From IMG/VR virus record IMGVR_UViG_3300042558_001959, positions 1 to 64,000 of that record: a DNA stretch of 64,000 nt; one strand, written 5' to 3'. A program made the position numbers and the translations under genes. The notes under the pieces were generated by a model, which saw only the letters and a program-made list of their open reading frames with translations, did no database searches and was not told where the DNA came from. Each line of letters begins with the position of its first letter. Positions within the stretch are counted from its first letter, which is position 1. This DNA comes from a virus. Shown here piece after piece: positions 25,666 to 34,238 of this stretch.

Positions 25666-27852
25666 ATGTCTAATACAATCAGAATTAAAAGAAGAGCGGT
25701 TGGAGGAATATCTGGAGCTCCAGGATCTTTAGAAAACGCAGAATTAGCTTTTACAGAAGTAGACGACGTACTCTATTATGGAAAAGGAACCTCAGGAGCT
25801 GGAGGAACAGGTACTCCCATAGCTATTGCTGGCCCTGGCGCATTTACTACATTAACTAGTACTCAAACTATTTCTGGAAATAAAACATTTTCTGGAACAG
25901 TAGCCTTAGGATCTTCTGCAACTGCAACAACACAAACAGCAGGAGATAATAGCACAAAAGTCGCAACAACCGGTTATGTAGATTCTGCCGTAACTGCTGC
26001 TACATATAACTTTACTTTAGCAGGTGATTCGGGATCTTCACAAACAATCGATGACGCAGAAACCGTAACTATATCTGGTGGAACTGGGCTTTCATCAATA
26101 GCATCATCTACAAATACCATAACCCTACATCTTGACAATACAACAGTTACTGCTGGTTCATATGGTTCAGCTAGTGCAATCCCAACTTTCACAGTTGACG
26201 CTCAAGGCCGTTTGTCTGCAGCAGGGACAGCTTCTATTTCTACTTCATTTACAGTAGATGCAGACAACGGTGACAATTTAACAATTTCTGGTGGAGATAC
26301 CTTCACTATAATTGGTGGCATAGGCTTAACATCGGTTGCCTCCGCAACTGACACACTTACTTTAGATCTTGACAACACTACAGTAACAGCTGGCTCATAC
26401 GGCGGTGCTGCATCAGTCGGTAGCTTCACGGTTGACGCTCAGGGTCGTTTAACTGCAGCAAGTTCGACAACTATAGAAATTGCTCTTGGAACTAATACCT
26501 CAGGAAGTTATGTAGCAACAATAACTGGTGGAACTGGTGTTACTTCTTCTGCAGCAACAACAGGTGAGGGAACAACTCACACATTATCTATTGGTCAAGA
26601 TGTAGCAACCTCTGCAAGTGTAACATTTGCAGGGCTTACACTCAATAGTGGAAGCATGGTTTTTGAAGGTGCAACTGCAAATGACTTTGAAACAACTCTT
26701 GCAGTCACAGATCCAACTGCAGACCGCACTATCACTCTGCCAGATGCAACAGGTACGGTTGCACTTACTAATAATAAGCTTTCGGATTTTGCAGCAACTT
26801 CCTCAGCAGAACTTGCTGGAATTATATCGGATGAAACTGGTACTGGAGCACTTGTATTTGCTAACACGCCAACTCTTGTAACGCCAAACATTGGCGCTGC
26901 CACTGGCACGTCTCTTGTCCTTTCTGGCGATCTAACAGTTAACGGTACAACAACTACAATCAATTCAACTACCGTAACTGTTGACGATAAGAATCTTGAA
27001 CTTGGCTCAAGCGCCTCTCCGACAGACGCAGGTGCCGATGGTGGTGGCATCACTCTTAAGGGTGATACAGACAAGACTTTTAACTGGGTTGATGCAACTG
27101 ACGCATGGACGTCTTCAGAAAATCTTAATCTTCTGACGGGCAAGTCATTGTTAATTGCTGGAACGTCTGTACTTTCTGGCTCAACTCTTGGCTCAGGAGT
27201 AACTGCCTCAAGCCTTACTTCAGTTGGAATAATTGCAACTGGCACTTGGAATGGCACAACCATAGCAATAGCTAATGGTGGAACTGGAGCTACAGATGCT
27301 GGAGCAGCTAGAACTGCTCTTGGCCTAGCTATTGGCACTGATGTTCAGGCATACAACGCTACACTCGCTGCAGTGGCTGGTGGAACCTATTCTGGCGATG
27401 ACAGTATTACGACTGTAGGAACTATCGCAGTTGGTACCTGGAATGGTACAGTAATCGGTTCAACTTATGGTGGAACCGGAGTAAATAATGGAGCTAGTAC
27501 CATTACTCTTGGTGGCAACCTTGTTACATCTGGAGCTAATGCAATAACTTTCACCTCGACTGGAACAACAGGCGTAACTCTTCCAACATCTGGAACTCTT
27601 GCCACTTTAGCTGGATTTGAAAGTCTTACAAATAAGACAATTGATTCGTCCAATATAGGCGCAACAACTAAAGGCACAGGAGCTTTCACTACCTTAACCT
27701 CAAACGGTGCTACAACATTTACTGCAGCAACAGCGTCATCATCTTACACAACTGGTACTTTAGTTGTGACTGGTGGAATCGGAGTCTCAGGCGCATTGTA
27801 CGGAAATGGCAGTACATTAAGTGGTTTCTCCATTGATTGTGGAACATTCTAA
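25666..27852 (+). CDS. Repeat-rich fibre protein (head or tail fibre)
   Basis: A 728-aa protein from ATG 25666 (ATGGAGGA 12 or more bases upstream; a longer frame from 25615 would overlap the previous gene). The N-terminal 45 residues (I-R-I-K-R-R-A-V-G-G and E-L-A-F-T-E-V) are typical of phage fibre proteins. The rest is made of Gly/Thr/Ser-rich beta repeats, including two about 31-residue copies containing T-V-D-A-Q-G-R-L-(S/T)-A-A, and later phrases such as L-T-N-K-T-I-D-S-S-N-I-G typical of trimeric fibres. The Gly/Ser content and repeats suggest recombination-prone diversification. It is encoded among head and neck genes, so a head fibre is as possible as a tail fibre. Confidence 0.7.
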   Translation: MSNTIRIKRRAVGGISGAPGSLENAELAFTEVDDVLYYGKGTSGAGGTGTPIAIAGPGAFTTLTSTQTISGNKTFSGTVALGSSATATTQTAGDNSTKVATTGYVDSAVTAATYNFTLAGDSGSSQTIDDAETVTISGGTGLSSIASSTNTITLHLDNTTVTAGSYGSASAIPTFTVDAQGRLSAAGTASISTSFTVDADNGDNLTISGGDTFTIIGGIGLTSVASATDTLTLDLDNTTVTAGSYGGAASVGSFTVDAQGRLTAASSTTIEIALGTNTSGSYVATITGGTGVTSSAATTGEGTTHTLSIGQDVATSASVTFAGLTLNSGSMVFEGATANDFETTLAVTDPTADRTITLPDATGTVALTNNKLSDFAATSSAELAGIISDETGTGALVFANTPTLVTPNIGAATGTSLVLSGDLTVNGTTTTINSTTVTVDDKNLELGSSASPTDAGADGGGITLKGDTDKTFNWVDATDAWTSSENLNLLTGKSLLIAGTSVLSGSTLGSGVTASSLTSVGIIATGTWNGTTIAIANGGTGATDAGAARTALGLAIGTDVQAYNATLAAVAGGTYSGDDSITTVGTIAVGTWNGTVIGSTYGGTGVNNGASTITLGGNLVTSGANAITFTSTGTTGVTLPTSGTLATLAGFESLTNKTIDSSNIGATTKGTGAFTTLTSNGATTFTAATASSSYTTGTLVVTGGIGVSGALYGNGSTLSGFSIDCGTF
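26131..26223 (+). repeat. 93-base fibre repeat, copy 1
   Basis: Codes for L-D-N-T-T-V-T-A-G-S-Y-G followed by F-T-V-D-A-Q-G-R-L-S-A-A. It is repeated at 26368-26460 in the same frame. Confidence 0.8.
26368..26460 (+). repeat. 93-base fibre repeat, copy 2
   Basis: Same length and protein pattern as the copy at 26131-26223, with many silent differences, so the duplication is not recent or has been kept by protein-level selection. Confidence 0.8.
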
Positions 27853-27865
27853 TAAAAGGATTTAG

Positions 27866-28318
27866 ATGCTCTACAATGGAGATATAGCCTATAACCAAGC
27901 TCATTTTAATTATAGTGGTGTATATGTAGTTTCTCCTGAGTCTTTTGGAATAACTACTAATTTTGGTGGCCTAAAAGTATTAGGCGTTATTGTCATATCA
28001 CCACCGTCTGTAAATAGCACATTAGTTTTTGTTGATAGTCATTCTGTTCTTACCCCAAGTGGAATATTAGAAAATACAGAAACTTCATCCTCAATGACAT
28101 TCGCCATGTTTGACGGTTACGGGTCTTCGGAGATAGATATAATAAACGCAGACGCCTTTGCTATCTCAAGTCTGGATAGCGAAGAAATATATAGCTCTGG
28201 CTATATAGCAATATCAATAGATAAGAATGAAGCTTATGCTATTTCCAGTGCAGAAAGTATTATTCTAGAGGACAACTCAGCTGGAACAATTAACGTTACT
28301 ATTATATCTAACGCATAA
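27866..28318 (+). CDS. Hypothetical beta-rich protein
   Basis: A 150-aa protein with alternating hydrophobic strands (for example V-L-G-V-I-V-I-S and I-N-V-T-I-I-S-N at the end) and many Ser, Ile and acidic residues. No membrane helix or signal peptide is clear. AAGGA precedes ATG 27866 by 5 bases. It sits between a fibre gene and the head-tail connector, suggesting a virion accessory protein, such as a fibre tip, fibre chaperone or decoration protein. I recognise no family and assign no function. Confidence 0.55.
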   Translation: MLYNGDIAYNQAHFNYSGVYVVSPESFGITTNFGGLKVLGVIVISPPSVNSTLVFVDSHSVLTPSGILENTETSSSMTFAMFDGYGSSEIDIINADAFAISSLDSEEIYSSGYIAISIDKNEAYAISSAESIILEDNSAGTINVTIISNA

Positions 28319-28333
28319 AACAAGAGGTAAAAA

Positions 28334-29212
28334 ATGTCAACAGATAGAGTTGTAGTCAGTGACACAGTTAGAATAACTGTAAAATTTAAAGATATTGACG
28401 CCAATGGAAATGAAGTAGCATTATCTCCTGTAGCCAATCCACAAGTAATAATAAAAAACTCTTCCAATGCAACTGTAGTCACAGATACTTCTAGCCAAAT
28501 ATCTAGTTCAATATTTTACTTTGATTACACTCCAACTATAGCCGATACATATACAGTTAAGTTTACTGGCATATTAGCTAATTCTAATACTGTAGTTATA
28601 GAACAAAGATTATACGTTAGTTCCACAGTAGAAGAATATCAGCCAACAGTAACTCTCAAAAATGATGAGACTATTACTTTTGCCCCAGATGTGGCACCTC
28701 TTTACATCGACCCTGAGCAATTACTCTCTTATTTCCCTGACGCAACGATGTTAGAAATAGGCGAAATTGCCCACAACTTCTCTAATGAGGTTAAAGGCAT
28801 CTATAGTCTCATAGAGACCGACGACGGTAGTGATCTGTCATTTATTGTATATGAATACATTAAAGCTGCTACAGCGTGTGAGCTAAGTAGAACATACGGT
28901 TATGGCAGTGATGATGAAATATCTATAAGCCTTGGGGATTTCAGCCTCACAAATAAGTCTATACCAAGGAATAAAGTTACAAGAGACAATGCCACCACAT
29001 GGTGCCAAATTGCCACAGCTCTTAGAAAAGAAATGTTATCAAATAGAGTTAGTCCAATGGGATTCCAGATGAAAGGCTTACCAAGTGCTGGTCCGTTTTA
29101 TTCTGGTGGACAAATTGCTCATCTTACTGATAGAGATTTGTATGGTGTAGTAAGAACTGTCCCAGCGAGTCATGACCCTATGCCCAATAGAGGTTTGAGA
29201 AGCCGTGATTGA
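28334..29212 (+). CDS. Head-tail connector/adaptor with N-terminal Ig-like domain
   Basis: A 292-aa protein with two parts. Residues 1-100 are an immunoglobulin-like beta domain (V-R-I-T-V-K-F, then F-Y-F-D-Y-T-P and Y-T-V-K-F-T-G). Residues about 120-292 look like an adaptor of the gp6/gp15 type that binds the portal ring: Y-I-D-P-E-Q-L-L-S-Y-F-P-D-A at about 125-138, then helices with Y-E-Y-I-K-A-A-T-A-C-E-L-S. Its place before a head-closure-like gene and a sheath-like gene supports a neck role. Its 3' end overlaps the next gene by 8 bases. The connector call is inference from motif and order. Confidence 0.6.
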   Translation: MSTDRVVVSDTVRITVKFKDIDANGNEVALSPVANPQVIIKNSSNATVVTDTSSQISSSIFYFDYTPTIADTYTVKFTGILANSNTVVIEQRLYVSSTVEEYQPTVTLKNDETITFAPDVAPLYIDPEQLLSYFPDATMLEIGEIAHNFSNEVKGIYSLIETDDGSDLSFIVYEYIKAATACELSRTYGYGSDDEISISLGDFSLTNKSIPRNKVTRDNATTWCQIATALRKEMLSNRVSPMGFQMKGLPSAGPFYSGGQIAHLTDRDLYGVVRTVPASHDPMPNRGLRSRD

Positions 29213-29576
29213 TGTCAAGAAAACTTTCAAAAAGATTCTTAGAGAATGGGGACATAACGTTCATATTCAAAGAATACTTGCAAATGGAAATCATTATAAT
29301 CAATTCGAGTTAGTCACAACTAGGCAGGTTGGCCAATCGGGGGCCGTGAATTCTAATTCAACACAAGAATATGATGAAGGTCTTTTGACAAAATATGATG
29401 CAGTATATTATTTTGAAGACATCGTTTACCCTAAAGAGGGTGATAGAATATATGAGAATTATTCCGCCAAAGCAACAAAAAACTATACAATGTTCAAGAT
29501 TGATGCTATCACTGCAGTAAGAGGCAGACATGGTAAGATTAATTATTGGATAGTTGGCGCAACTAGAGAGAAATAA
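29205..29576 (+). CDS. Candidate head-closure (stopper) protein
   Basis: A 123-aa basic protein with a GTG start at 29205, overlapping the upstream gene by 8 bases, GAGG at 29190-29193. Size, a beta-barrel-like strand pattern (Y-Y-F-E-D-I-V-Y-P-K-E-G-D-R-I-Y-E, about residues 68-84) and position between connector and sheath fit a head-closure protein of the SPP1 gp16 / lambda FII type, which plugs the portal until the tail attaches. The internal phrase P-K-E-G-D-R-I is common in such small neck barrels. Assignment is by order and size; no diagnostic residue is known to me. Confidence 0.5.
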   Translation: MIDVKKTFKKILREWGHNVHIQRILANGNHYNQFELVTTRQVGQSGAVNSNSTQEYDEGLLTKYDAVYYFEDIVYPKEGDRIYENYSAKATKNYTMFKIDAITAVRGRHGKINYWIVGATREK

Positions 29577-29577
29577 T

Positions 29578-31173
29578 ATGTTAATAGTTAGCAGAGGTCA
29601 GTCGGTACAATTTAAATTTATATTTATTTCAGAAGGAAATATATATGACCCAACCGCCAATTCAACACCATTAGACATATATTTTTCTGTTATTAGAGGA
29701 GAGTATGGTAGCGGTCCAGTAATAGATGGTCCATATTCTTATTTAATTCAAGAAGAAAATCCTTCAGGACCTATTTATATTGAAAAAAGTAATTCTAAAG
29801 AATTTACTTTTTATTACCAAATTCCAGATAAATTATATGAGGGAATTTATTCTGTTATTGCACAAACAACTAACTCCACTGGAAATTTAAACATAAGTGC
29901 AAAGTTTCAAGTTAAAGGTGAAGTATCGACTTTAAGTCCAATAGTTATTTCCCCAAATAAAAGTACCGTAGTAAACTATAAGCCAAGTTATGAACAGTTA
30001 AACTCAAATAATACTAGTACGATTTTATTAATTGGCCACGCAAATGGAATGGAATTTAATAACCCCGTTAATGTTAGGTCAATGCAAAGTGCTATTGATC
30101 TTCTTGGGGCAGATCTTTCCAGCCCCCTGCTAAGAGGTGTATTTGATGCATACGCTGCAGGAGCTAGGGATATTATGATTTGCGCAACAGCTCCCATGTC
30201 TGAATATGTGGATAAATATTCTGACAGAAATATTTCCAATACTCTATTTGACAGAAACGCCGCCACACCCAGTGAATATACTTTTTATGAAAAATATTAT
30301 GAAAGATTAGAAGAAACATATTCAATAATTAAAGATTTAGATTTTATTGATATTATTGTTCCACTAGAAACTTCCATTATTAAAACAGGTGGAGTTGATT
30401 TTATAACCCAGTTAGCTGATTATTGCGCTGATTTCCACAACACTACTGGCTATGTCCAAATTGGAATAATAGGATCAAGAAGTGGTGGCGTTACATCTCC
30501 AGATATTGATTTATTAGAGGCAAATTCTGTCCTAACTGATAAATTAACTACAATAAATATGACTGGTCAAATTTCTTCTGATAATGGAAGATTTGTCATT
30601 CCAGTATATGGTGAAGCTGTATACCAGCACGATCAAATAAAAACATCTTACGTTTCGTCCATAGCAGCATCGCTAGCGGGAATGTTCGCCTCAAGACCAC
30701 TAAATATGGGTCTCATTAGAACAAGAATACCAGGAGCAATGTCATTGTATGGATCAGACTTATCCCAATCTGAATATCAAAGATTAGATGACATAGGAGT
30801 CAATACTATATATAGAGGAAAAAAGACTAGAAGATCTGTTCCATTTGAAGTCTATTTAACCAATGAGTATACCCTTTCTGATCCAGAATCCACCCTGCAC
30901 AAAGCGGCACAAATGAGACTCGTAGCTCTTCTAGTAAGCAGAATCAGAGGATATGGGTACAAAGCTATCGGTCAACTAGGATACGATAAGGTAGTAGACG
31001 ATGTAAGATCTTTATTAGAATCTTTAAAAAGCGATAAAATTATAGTTAGTTATTCTTTTAACGTAGAAGTAAGTAGTACCACTGTTGGAAGTATAATATT
31101 CTACATAGAAGTTCTTTCTGCCCTAGGGTTAAAGAAAATTGACTTTGCCTTATCAACAGGACCAGGAGTTTAA
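29578..31173 (+). CDS. Tail sheath-like protein with N-terminal Ig-like domain
   Basis: A 531-aa protein from ATG 29578, 1 base after the previous stop. Residues 1-115 are an immunoglobulin-like extension. Residues about 125-531 show a contractile sheath pattern: T-I-L-L-I-G-H-A-N-G near 145, a domain with L-R-G-V-F-D-A-Y-A-A-G-A-R-D-I-M-I-C near 190, A-S-L-A-G-M-F-A-S-R-P near 370 and a C-terminal V-S-Y-S-F-N-V-E-V plus strands as in sheath handshake regions. A second sheath gene, shorter and much more strongly codon-biased, follows at 32185, so this one is probably a minor sheath-like neck or terminal component. Confidence 0.7.
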   Translation: MLIVSRGQSVQFKFIFISEGNIYDPTANSTPLDIYFSVIRGEYGSGPVIDGPYSYLIQEENPSGPIYIEKSNSKEFTFYYQIPDKLYEGIYSVIAQTTNSTGNLNISAKFQVKGEVSTLSPIVISPNKSTVVNYKPSYEQLNSNNTSTILLIGHANGMEFNNPVNVRSMQSAIDLLGADLSSPLLRGVFDAYAAGARDIMICATAPMSEYVDKYSDRNISNTLFDRNAATPSEYTFYEKYYERLEETYSIIKDLDFIDIIVPLETSIIKTGGVDFITQLADYCADFHNTTGYVQIGIIGSRSGGVTSPDIDLLEANSVLTDKLTTINMTGQISSDNGRFVIPVYGEAVYQHDQIKTSYVSSIAASLAGMFASRPLNMGLIRTRIPGAMSLYGSDLSQSEYQRLDDIGVNTIYRGKKTRRSVPFEVYLTNEYTLSDPESTLHKAAQMRLVALLVSRIRGYGYKAIGQLGYDKVVDDVRSLLESLKSDKIIVSYSFNVEVSSTTVGSIIFYIEVLSALGLKKIDFALSTGPGV

Positions 31174-31174
31174 T

Positions 31175-32071
31175 ATGGCATATATAAATAGAGGCTTTCC
31201 TTCTCACGGAAGAAAAAGTAGATTTACTGAACCAATTTGGGCTAGTCAACTAAAAGATTCAGTACTCCAATCTCCAGGCTACCGAAGACTGGATGAGAAT
31301 GGCGTAGAAGAAATATATTCTGGCAATCTAAGTTATCTCGAATTTATAGGTTTAGTTAAAAAAATATGGGAAGAAAGTTATCCTACGATACCCATTCTTC
31401 CTAGTGGTATCAATAGAGAGACTAGTAGTACCTATTCTGATACAATGACATCTAGCACTCAAGTTAGTGAAATATCTTCTGCGCCAGCGTCATCAAGTTC
31501 TGGATTAACAGCTTTAGAAGAATTTCCAGCAATTATTGTTTATTCTTTGGAATTAAGAAAAACTCATACTACAGAGCCAAAGCCTAGAATGAGACAAAAT
31601 GTATTGGAAAATACTGTAACAGTATATGGTCAAAAATTTCAAAATATAGTTTCATTTTCAGTTCTCACAAAAGTGGGAACATTCCAAAATGATAATATTA
31701 CAACAACTAGAGACGATCTCGATGCATCGGTGCTGGCCGATCAAGTTATAGAAGCTTTTGAAGATTTTATGTTGGAATATACTCCAGTCTTCAAAGCTTC
31801 TGGCGCTTCGGAGTTAGTGTATTCTAGAAGACTTTCCGATTCTGAAATAAATAGAGATGGAAAAGACCTGCATAAAAGAACTGTAACCTATATGTTAACT
31901 ACAGAAAAAACATTTGCAATTAAGAATGAAAGAATCCAGAAGATCGCAGTGGATGCAAGAACTTGGATGGCATATGAAAGAAGTATCGTTGAATCATTAG
32001 CGACACCAAATTTTGAAGATGTCACTATAAATATAGTTGACTTACAACAATCTGCCAGCCCAAATTACTAG
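31175..32071 (+). CDS. Candidate tail terminator/tail-completion protein
   Basis: A 298-aa protein from ATG 31175 with AGGAG 6 bases upstream. The N-terminal 60 residues are basic, residues about 80-110 a Ser/Thr-rich linker, and residues about 112-298 a folded domain with F-P-A-I-I-V-Y-S-L-E-L-R-K, V-Y-G-Q-K-F-Q-N-I-V-S-F and a long helix. Position between the two sheath genes fits a tail-completion or tail-terminator protein that caps tube and sheath. It is followed by a 113-base gap with a promoter-like element. Function is inferred from synteny; I cannot name the family with certainty. Confidence 0.5.
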   Translation: MAYINRGFPSHGRKSRFTEPIWASQLKDSVLQSPGYRRLDENGVEEIYSGNLSYLEFIGLVKKIWEESYPTIPILPSGINRETSSTYSDTMTSSTQVSEISSAPASSSSGLTALEEFPAIIVYSLELRKTHTTEPKPRMRQNVLENTVTVYGQKFQNIVSFSVLTKVGTFQNDNITTTRDDLDASVLADQVIEAFEDFMLEYTPVFKASGASELVYSRRLSDSEINRDGKDLHKRTVTYMLTTEKTFAIKNERIQKIAVDARTWMAYERSIVESLATPNFEDVTINIVDLQQSASPNY

Positions 32072-32130
32072 TCAAACCTATATATTTATCTTCAGATAAA
32101 ATGTTTGTGAAGTTGTTTTTATAACTTGTC

Positions 32131-32139
32131 TGTTACTAT
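32131..32139 (+). promoter_or_regulatory. Extended -10 promoter candidate before the sheath
   Basis: TGTTACTAT (TGnTACTAT) sits 51 bases before the sheath ATG, with a TTGTTT about 15 bases upstream as a poor -35. It shares the TACTAT hexamer with three other gaps and would drive the sheath-tube unit. Confidence 0.5.
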
Positions 32140-32184
32140 AAATGAAGATTCTAAAAGATTCCTAATCGGAGGTCTAAAAATAAT

Positions 32185-33459
32185 ATGGCTATACCTGGAG
32201 TAACAACCTTAATAAGAGATCGTTTTTACAGTGTGTCGAGACAAGACGCACCTGTTGGTCCGAGAATTGTAACCATTGCAAAGCGCAGCACTGCTGACGG
32301 CACTGGTGGAGTTCCCGACCTTGACATAGTTAGAGTATCAAACGAAGCTGATGCAATTACCGCATTTGGCAACGGATCAGATGCACACCGCGCATTTGTG
32401 GAGTTGGTCACCGCTGGCGCTGAAAGAATTTTCGTTGTTCCGCTTCCAAGCGATACAATATTCGATCATTCACTCTGCACAGTAACAAGTTCAACCTTTG
32501 GTGGATCTGTTTTTGATGCAGCTTTTGTTGCAGCAGAATCAGCAGTCCCGGATATTATCATCCCTTGGGGCCGTGGCTCAGATCCGAATGACTGGTCGCT
32601 GAATGCAACTGCCACGCCTAGCGATGACAGAGAATTTGGTTTCCACGCCGACAACAATACCGCCTATGCAACAAACTGGGCCTATAAGGTTGCAGTTAAG
32701 GCTAAGGAAATTTCAGAAAGCACAAACCCTTGCATAGCCGTTATGGGCGTTAAGCCTTTCTTGGTAAGTCAAGCTGAAGGCGGAGCTGCTACTTACGAAA
32801 GAATGACTCCAAGTCAAATAGCAACTAAAATTAACTTGTCTGGATTGCCAGACAGAGATTCTGGAGATGCATGGAAGACAGTCGGACCGTACGTCACCAT
32901 TATCGCCACTGAGATCAAGCCAGTTAACTATTCATCAGGAACAACACAATTTGGCTATTCAAATGGTGCAGCCTTTTTGGCAGCTTCAATGAGTAGACTT
33001 CCTTCATATAGTTCAGTAGTTAACAAGCCACTTTACAACGTTGAGGCTCTTCGTTATGCTCCAACAAGAACTCAGCAGCAAGCTTTGAGTACAAAGGGCA
33101 TCAATACTGTTGTTCTTAATTTTAATAAAGTAGCAGTTTTTGGTGAAGGCTTGACATTCGGCCAGTCAACATCAGATTACACGCGTTTGTCAACAAAGAG
33201 AATTGTTGACGAAGCTTCTCTTGTCATTAGACAAGTTTGCCAGAAGTTTATTGGTGAGCCATCAAATATTCAAGTTCGTAATGCGATGGAAACAGCAATT
33301 ACTTCTGGTCTAAGAGGAATGCAGCTCATGGGTGCTTTATTGGGAAGCGATTTTACAGTTTCGTATGTTCCCAACCAAAATAAAGCGATTGTTGACCTCG
33401 TTTTAACACCTGCCTTCGAACTTAAAACAATCGAAGTCCAGGTAGCCATTAACTTATAA
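32185..33459 (+). CDS. Major tail sheath protein
   Basis: A 424-aa contractile sheath subunit. It starts M-A-I-P-G-V-T-T-L-I-R-D-R, as sheath proteins often do, has N-E-A-D-A-I-T-A-F-G near residue 55 and A-F-V-E-L-V-T-A-G-A-E-R-I-F-V-V near 74-89, and ends in the usual C-terminal domain (about 330-424) with an I-R-Q-V-C-Q-K-F-I-G-E-P helix and final strand E-V-Q-V-A-I-N-L. CGGAGGT precedes the start by 12 bases. C/G-rich codons and its own promoter-like element suggest it is the abundant sheath; contraction drives the tube through the envelope. Confidence 0.9.
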   Translation: MAIPGVTTLIRDRFYSVSRQDAPVGPRIVTIAKRSTADGTGGVPDLDIVRVSNEADAITAFGNGSDAHRAFVELVTAGAERIFVVPLPSDTIFDHSLCTVTSSTFGGSVFDAAFVAAESAVPDIIIPWGRGSDPNDWSLNATATPSDDREFGFHADNNTAYATNWAYKVAVKAKEISESTNPCIAVMGVKPFLVSQAEGGAATYERMTPSQIATKINLSGLPDRDSGDAWKTVGPYVTIIATEIKPVNYSSGTTQFGYSNGAAFLAASMSRLPSYSSVVNKPLYNVEALRYAPTRTQQQALSTKGINTVVLNFNKVAVFGEGLTFGQSTSDYTRLSTKRIVDEASLVIRQVCQKFIGEPSNIQVRNAMETAITSGLRGMQLMGALLGSDFTVSYVPNQNKAIVDLVLTPAFELKTIEVQVAINL

Positions 33460-33484
33460 TATACCGATTGGAGGGTAATTCAAA

Positions 33485-34162
33485 ATGGCAACTGAAGATT
33501 ATACATCAGTAAATAAATACCTAAATACCTACACCACCTTCTCAGGTGCAGACATTGTAGCCACTTTTGGTGGAATTGAAATTGGTGCTCTTTCGGGCAT
33601 TACTTTCTCTGTCACTAGAGAAAAAGCTCCCATTTACACAATGGGTTCACCTAATCCTCGTTCTTTTTCAAGAGGAAAAAGAGGTATTGCAGGCTCATTA
33701 ATTTTCACAGTTTTTGATCGCCCAGCGTTGTATACAATGTTGGACAAGAACCGTGCGAATGGTGATCCGACACAGGTTTTCTACACAAGAAGTCATAACG
33801 CACTTCCTGGCGATACATCTTACAAATATCGCGGAATAGCCGATGTCAATGATCAGGCGCTCAGTGTTGTAAAGAAAGTTCCTTACTACGCTGACCAGAT
33901 TCCTCCTTTTGATATCACTATCACATTTGTAAACGAGTATGGCCAATCTGCCGTTAGATCGATCTATGGTTGCGAACTTTTGAACGAAGGTTCAGGCGCT
34001 TCAATGGATGACATCGTCATTGAAGAAACAATGACTTATGTTGCTCGTGAACTCGGCCCGATGTACACAATCAAAACAGATGGTCTCATTGATAATATGG
34101 ACGTTGATGCTCTTGACTTTATTCAGTCAAACGCTCTTAAGTCAGATATTATCAGACCCTAA
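33485..34162 (+). CDS. Tail tube protein 1 (major)
   Basis: A 225-aa protein directly after the sheath, where the tube gene is expected. It shares with the next two proteins a core of G-A-D-I-V-A-T, S-F-S-R-G-K-R-G-I-A-G-S-L-I-F-T-V-F (about residues 59-78), P-P-F-D-I-T-I-T-F-V-N-E-Y-G-Q-S-A (about 139-155) and a final E-E-T-M-T-Y-V-A-R-E-L-G. The tube forms the channel for DNA and is pushed out on contraction. A strong GGAGG and C/G-rich codons suggest this is the abundant copy. A hairpin follows the gene. Confidence 0.85.
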   Translation: MATEDYTSVNKYLNTYTTFSGADIVATFGGIEIGALSGITFSVTREKAPIYTMGSPNPRSFSRGKRGIAGSLIFTVFDRPALYTMLDKNRANGDPTQVFYTRSHNALPGDTSYKYRGIADVNDQALSVVKKVPYYADQIPPFDITITFVNEYGQSAVRSIYGCELLNEGSGASMDDIVIEETMTYVARELGPMYTIKTDGLIDNMDVDALDFIQSNALKSDIIRP

Positions 34163-34187
34163 TAGAAACTACTTTAGGTTGACAGGT

Positions 34188-34214
34188 GTGCACGGGGGAT
34201 CTTCCTCCGTGCAC
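34188..34214 (+). terminator. Hairpin after the tube gene, probable terminator or attenuator
   Basis: A 12-bp GC-rich stem with one G-U pair (34188-34199 with 34203-34214) closes a 3-base loop. Only ATTTCATT follows, so the T-run is weak. It may stop or trim transcription, lowering expression of the next tube paralogues relative to sheath and tube. Confidence 0.6.
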
Positions 34215-34238
34215 ATTTCATTATAAGGACAAGGAACA

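Noticed and set aside
26595-27338. Long open frame of 247 codons on the minus strand within the fibre gene
   Set aside because: It lies wholly opposite a repeat-rich coding gene; its Val/Pro/Ser-rich translation is a shadow of Gly/Thr-rich codons, and every other gene in the window is on the plus strand.
32085-32100. Short AT hairpin after the tail-completion gene
   Set aside because: Only 6 A/T-rich pairs and no T-run; too weak to call a terminator.
34179-34184. Perfect TTGACA, possible -35 promoter box
   Set aside because: No -10-like hexamer lies 16-18 bases downstream; that space is taken by the GC-rich hairpin.
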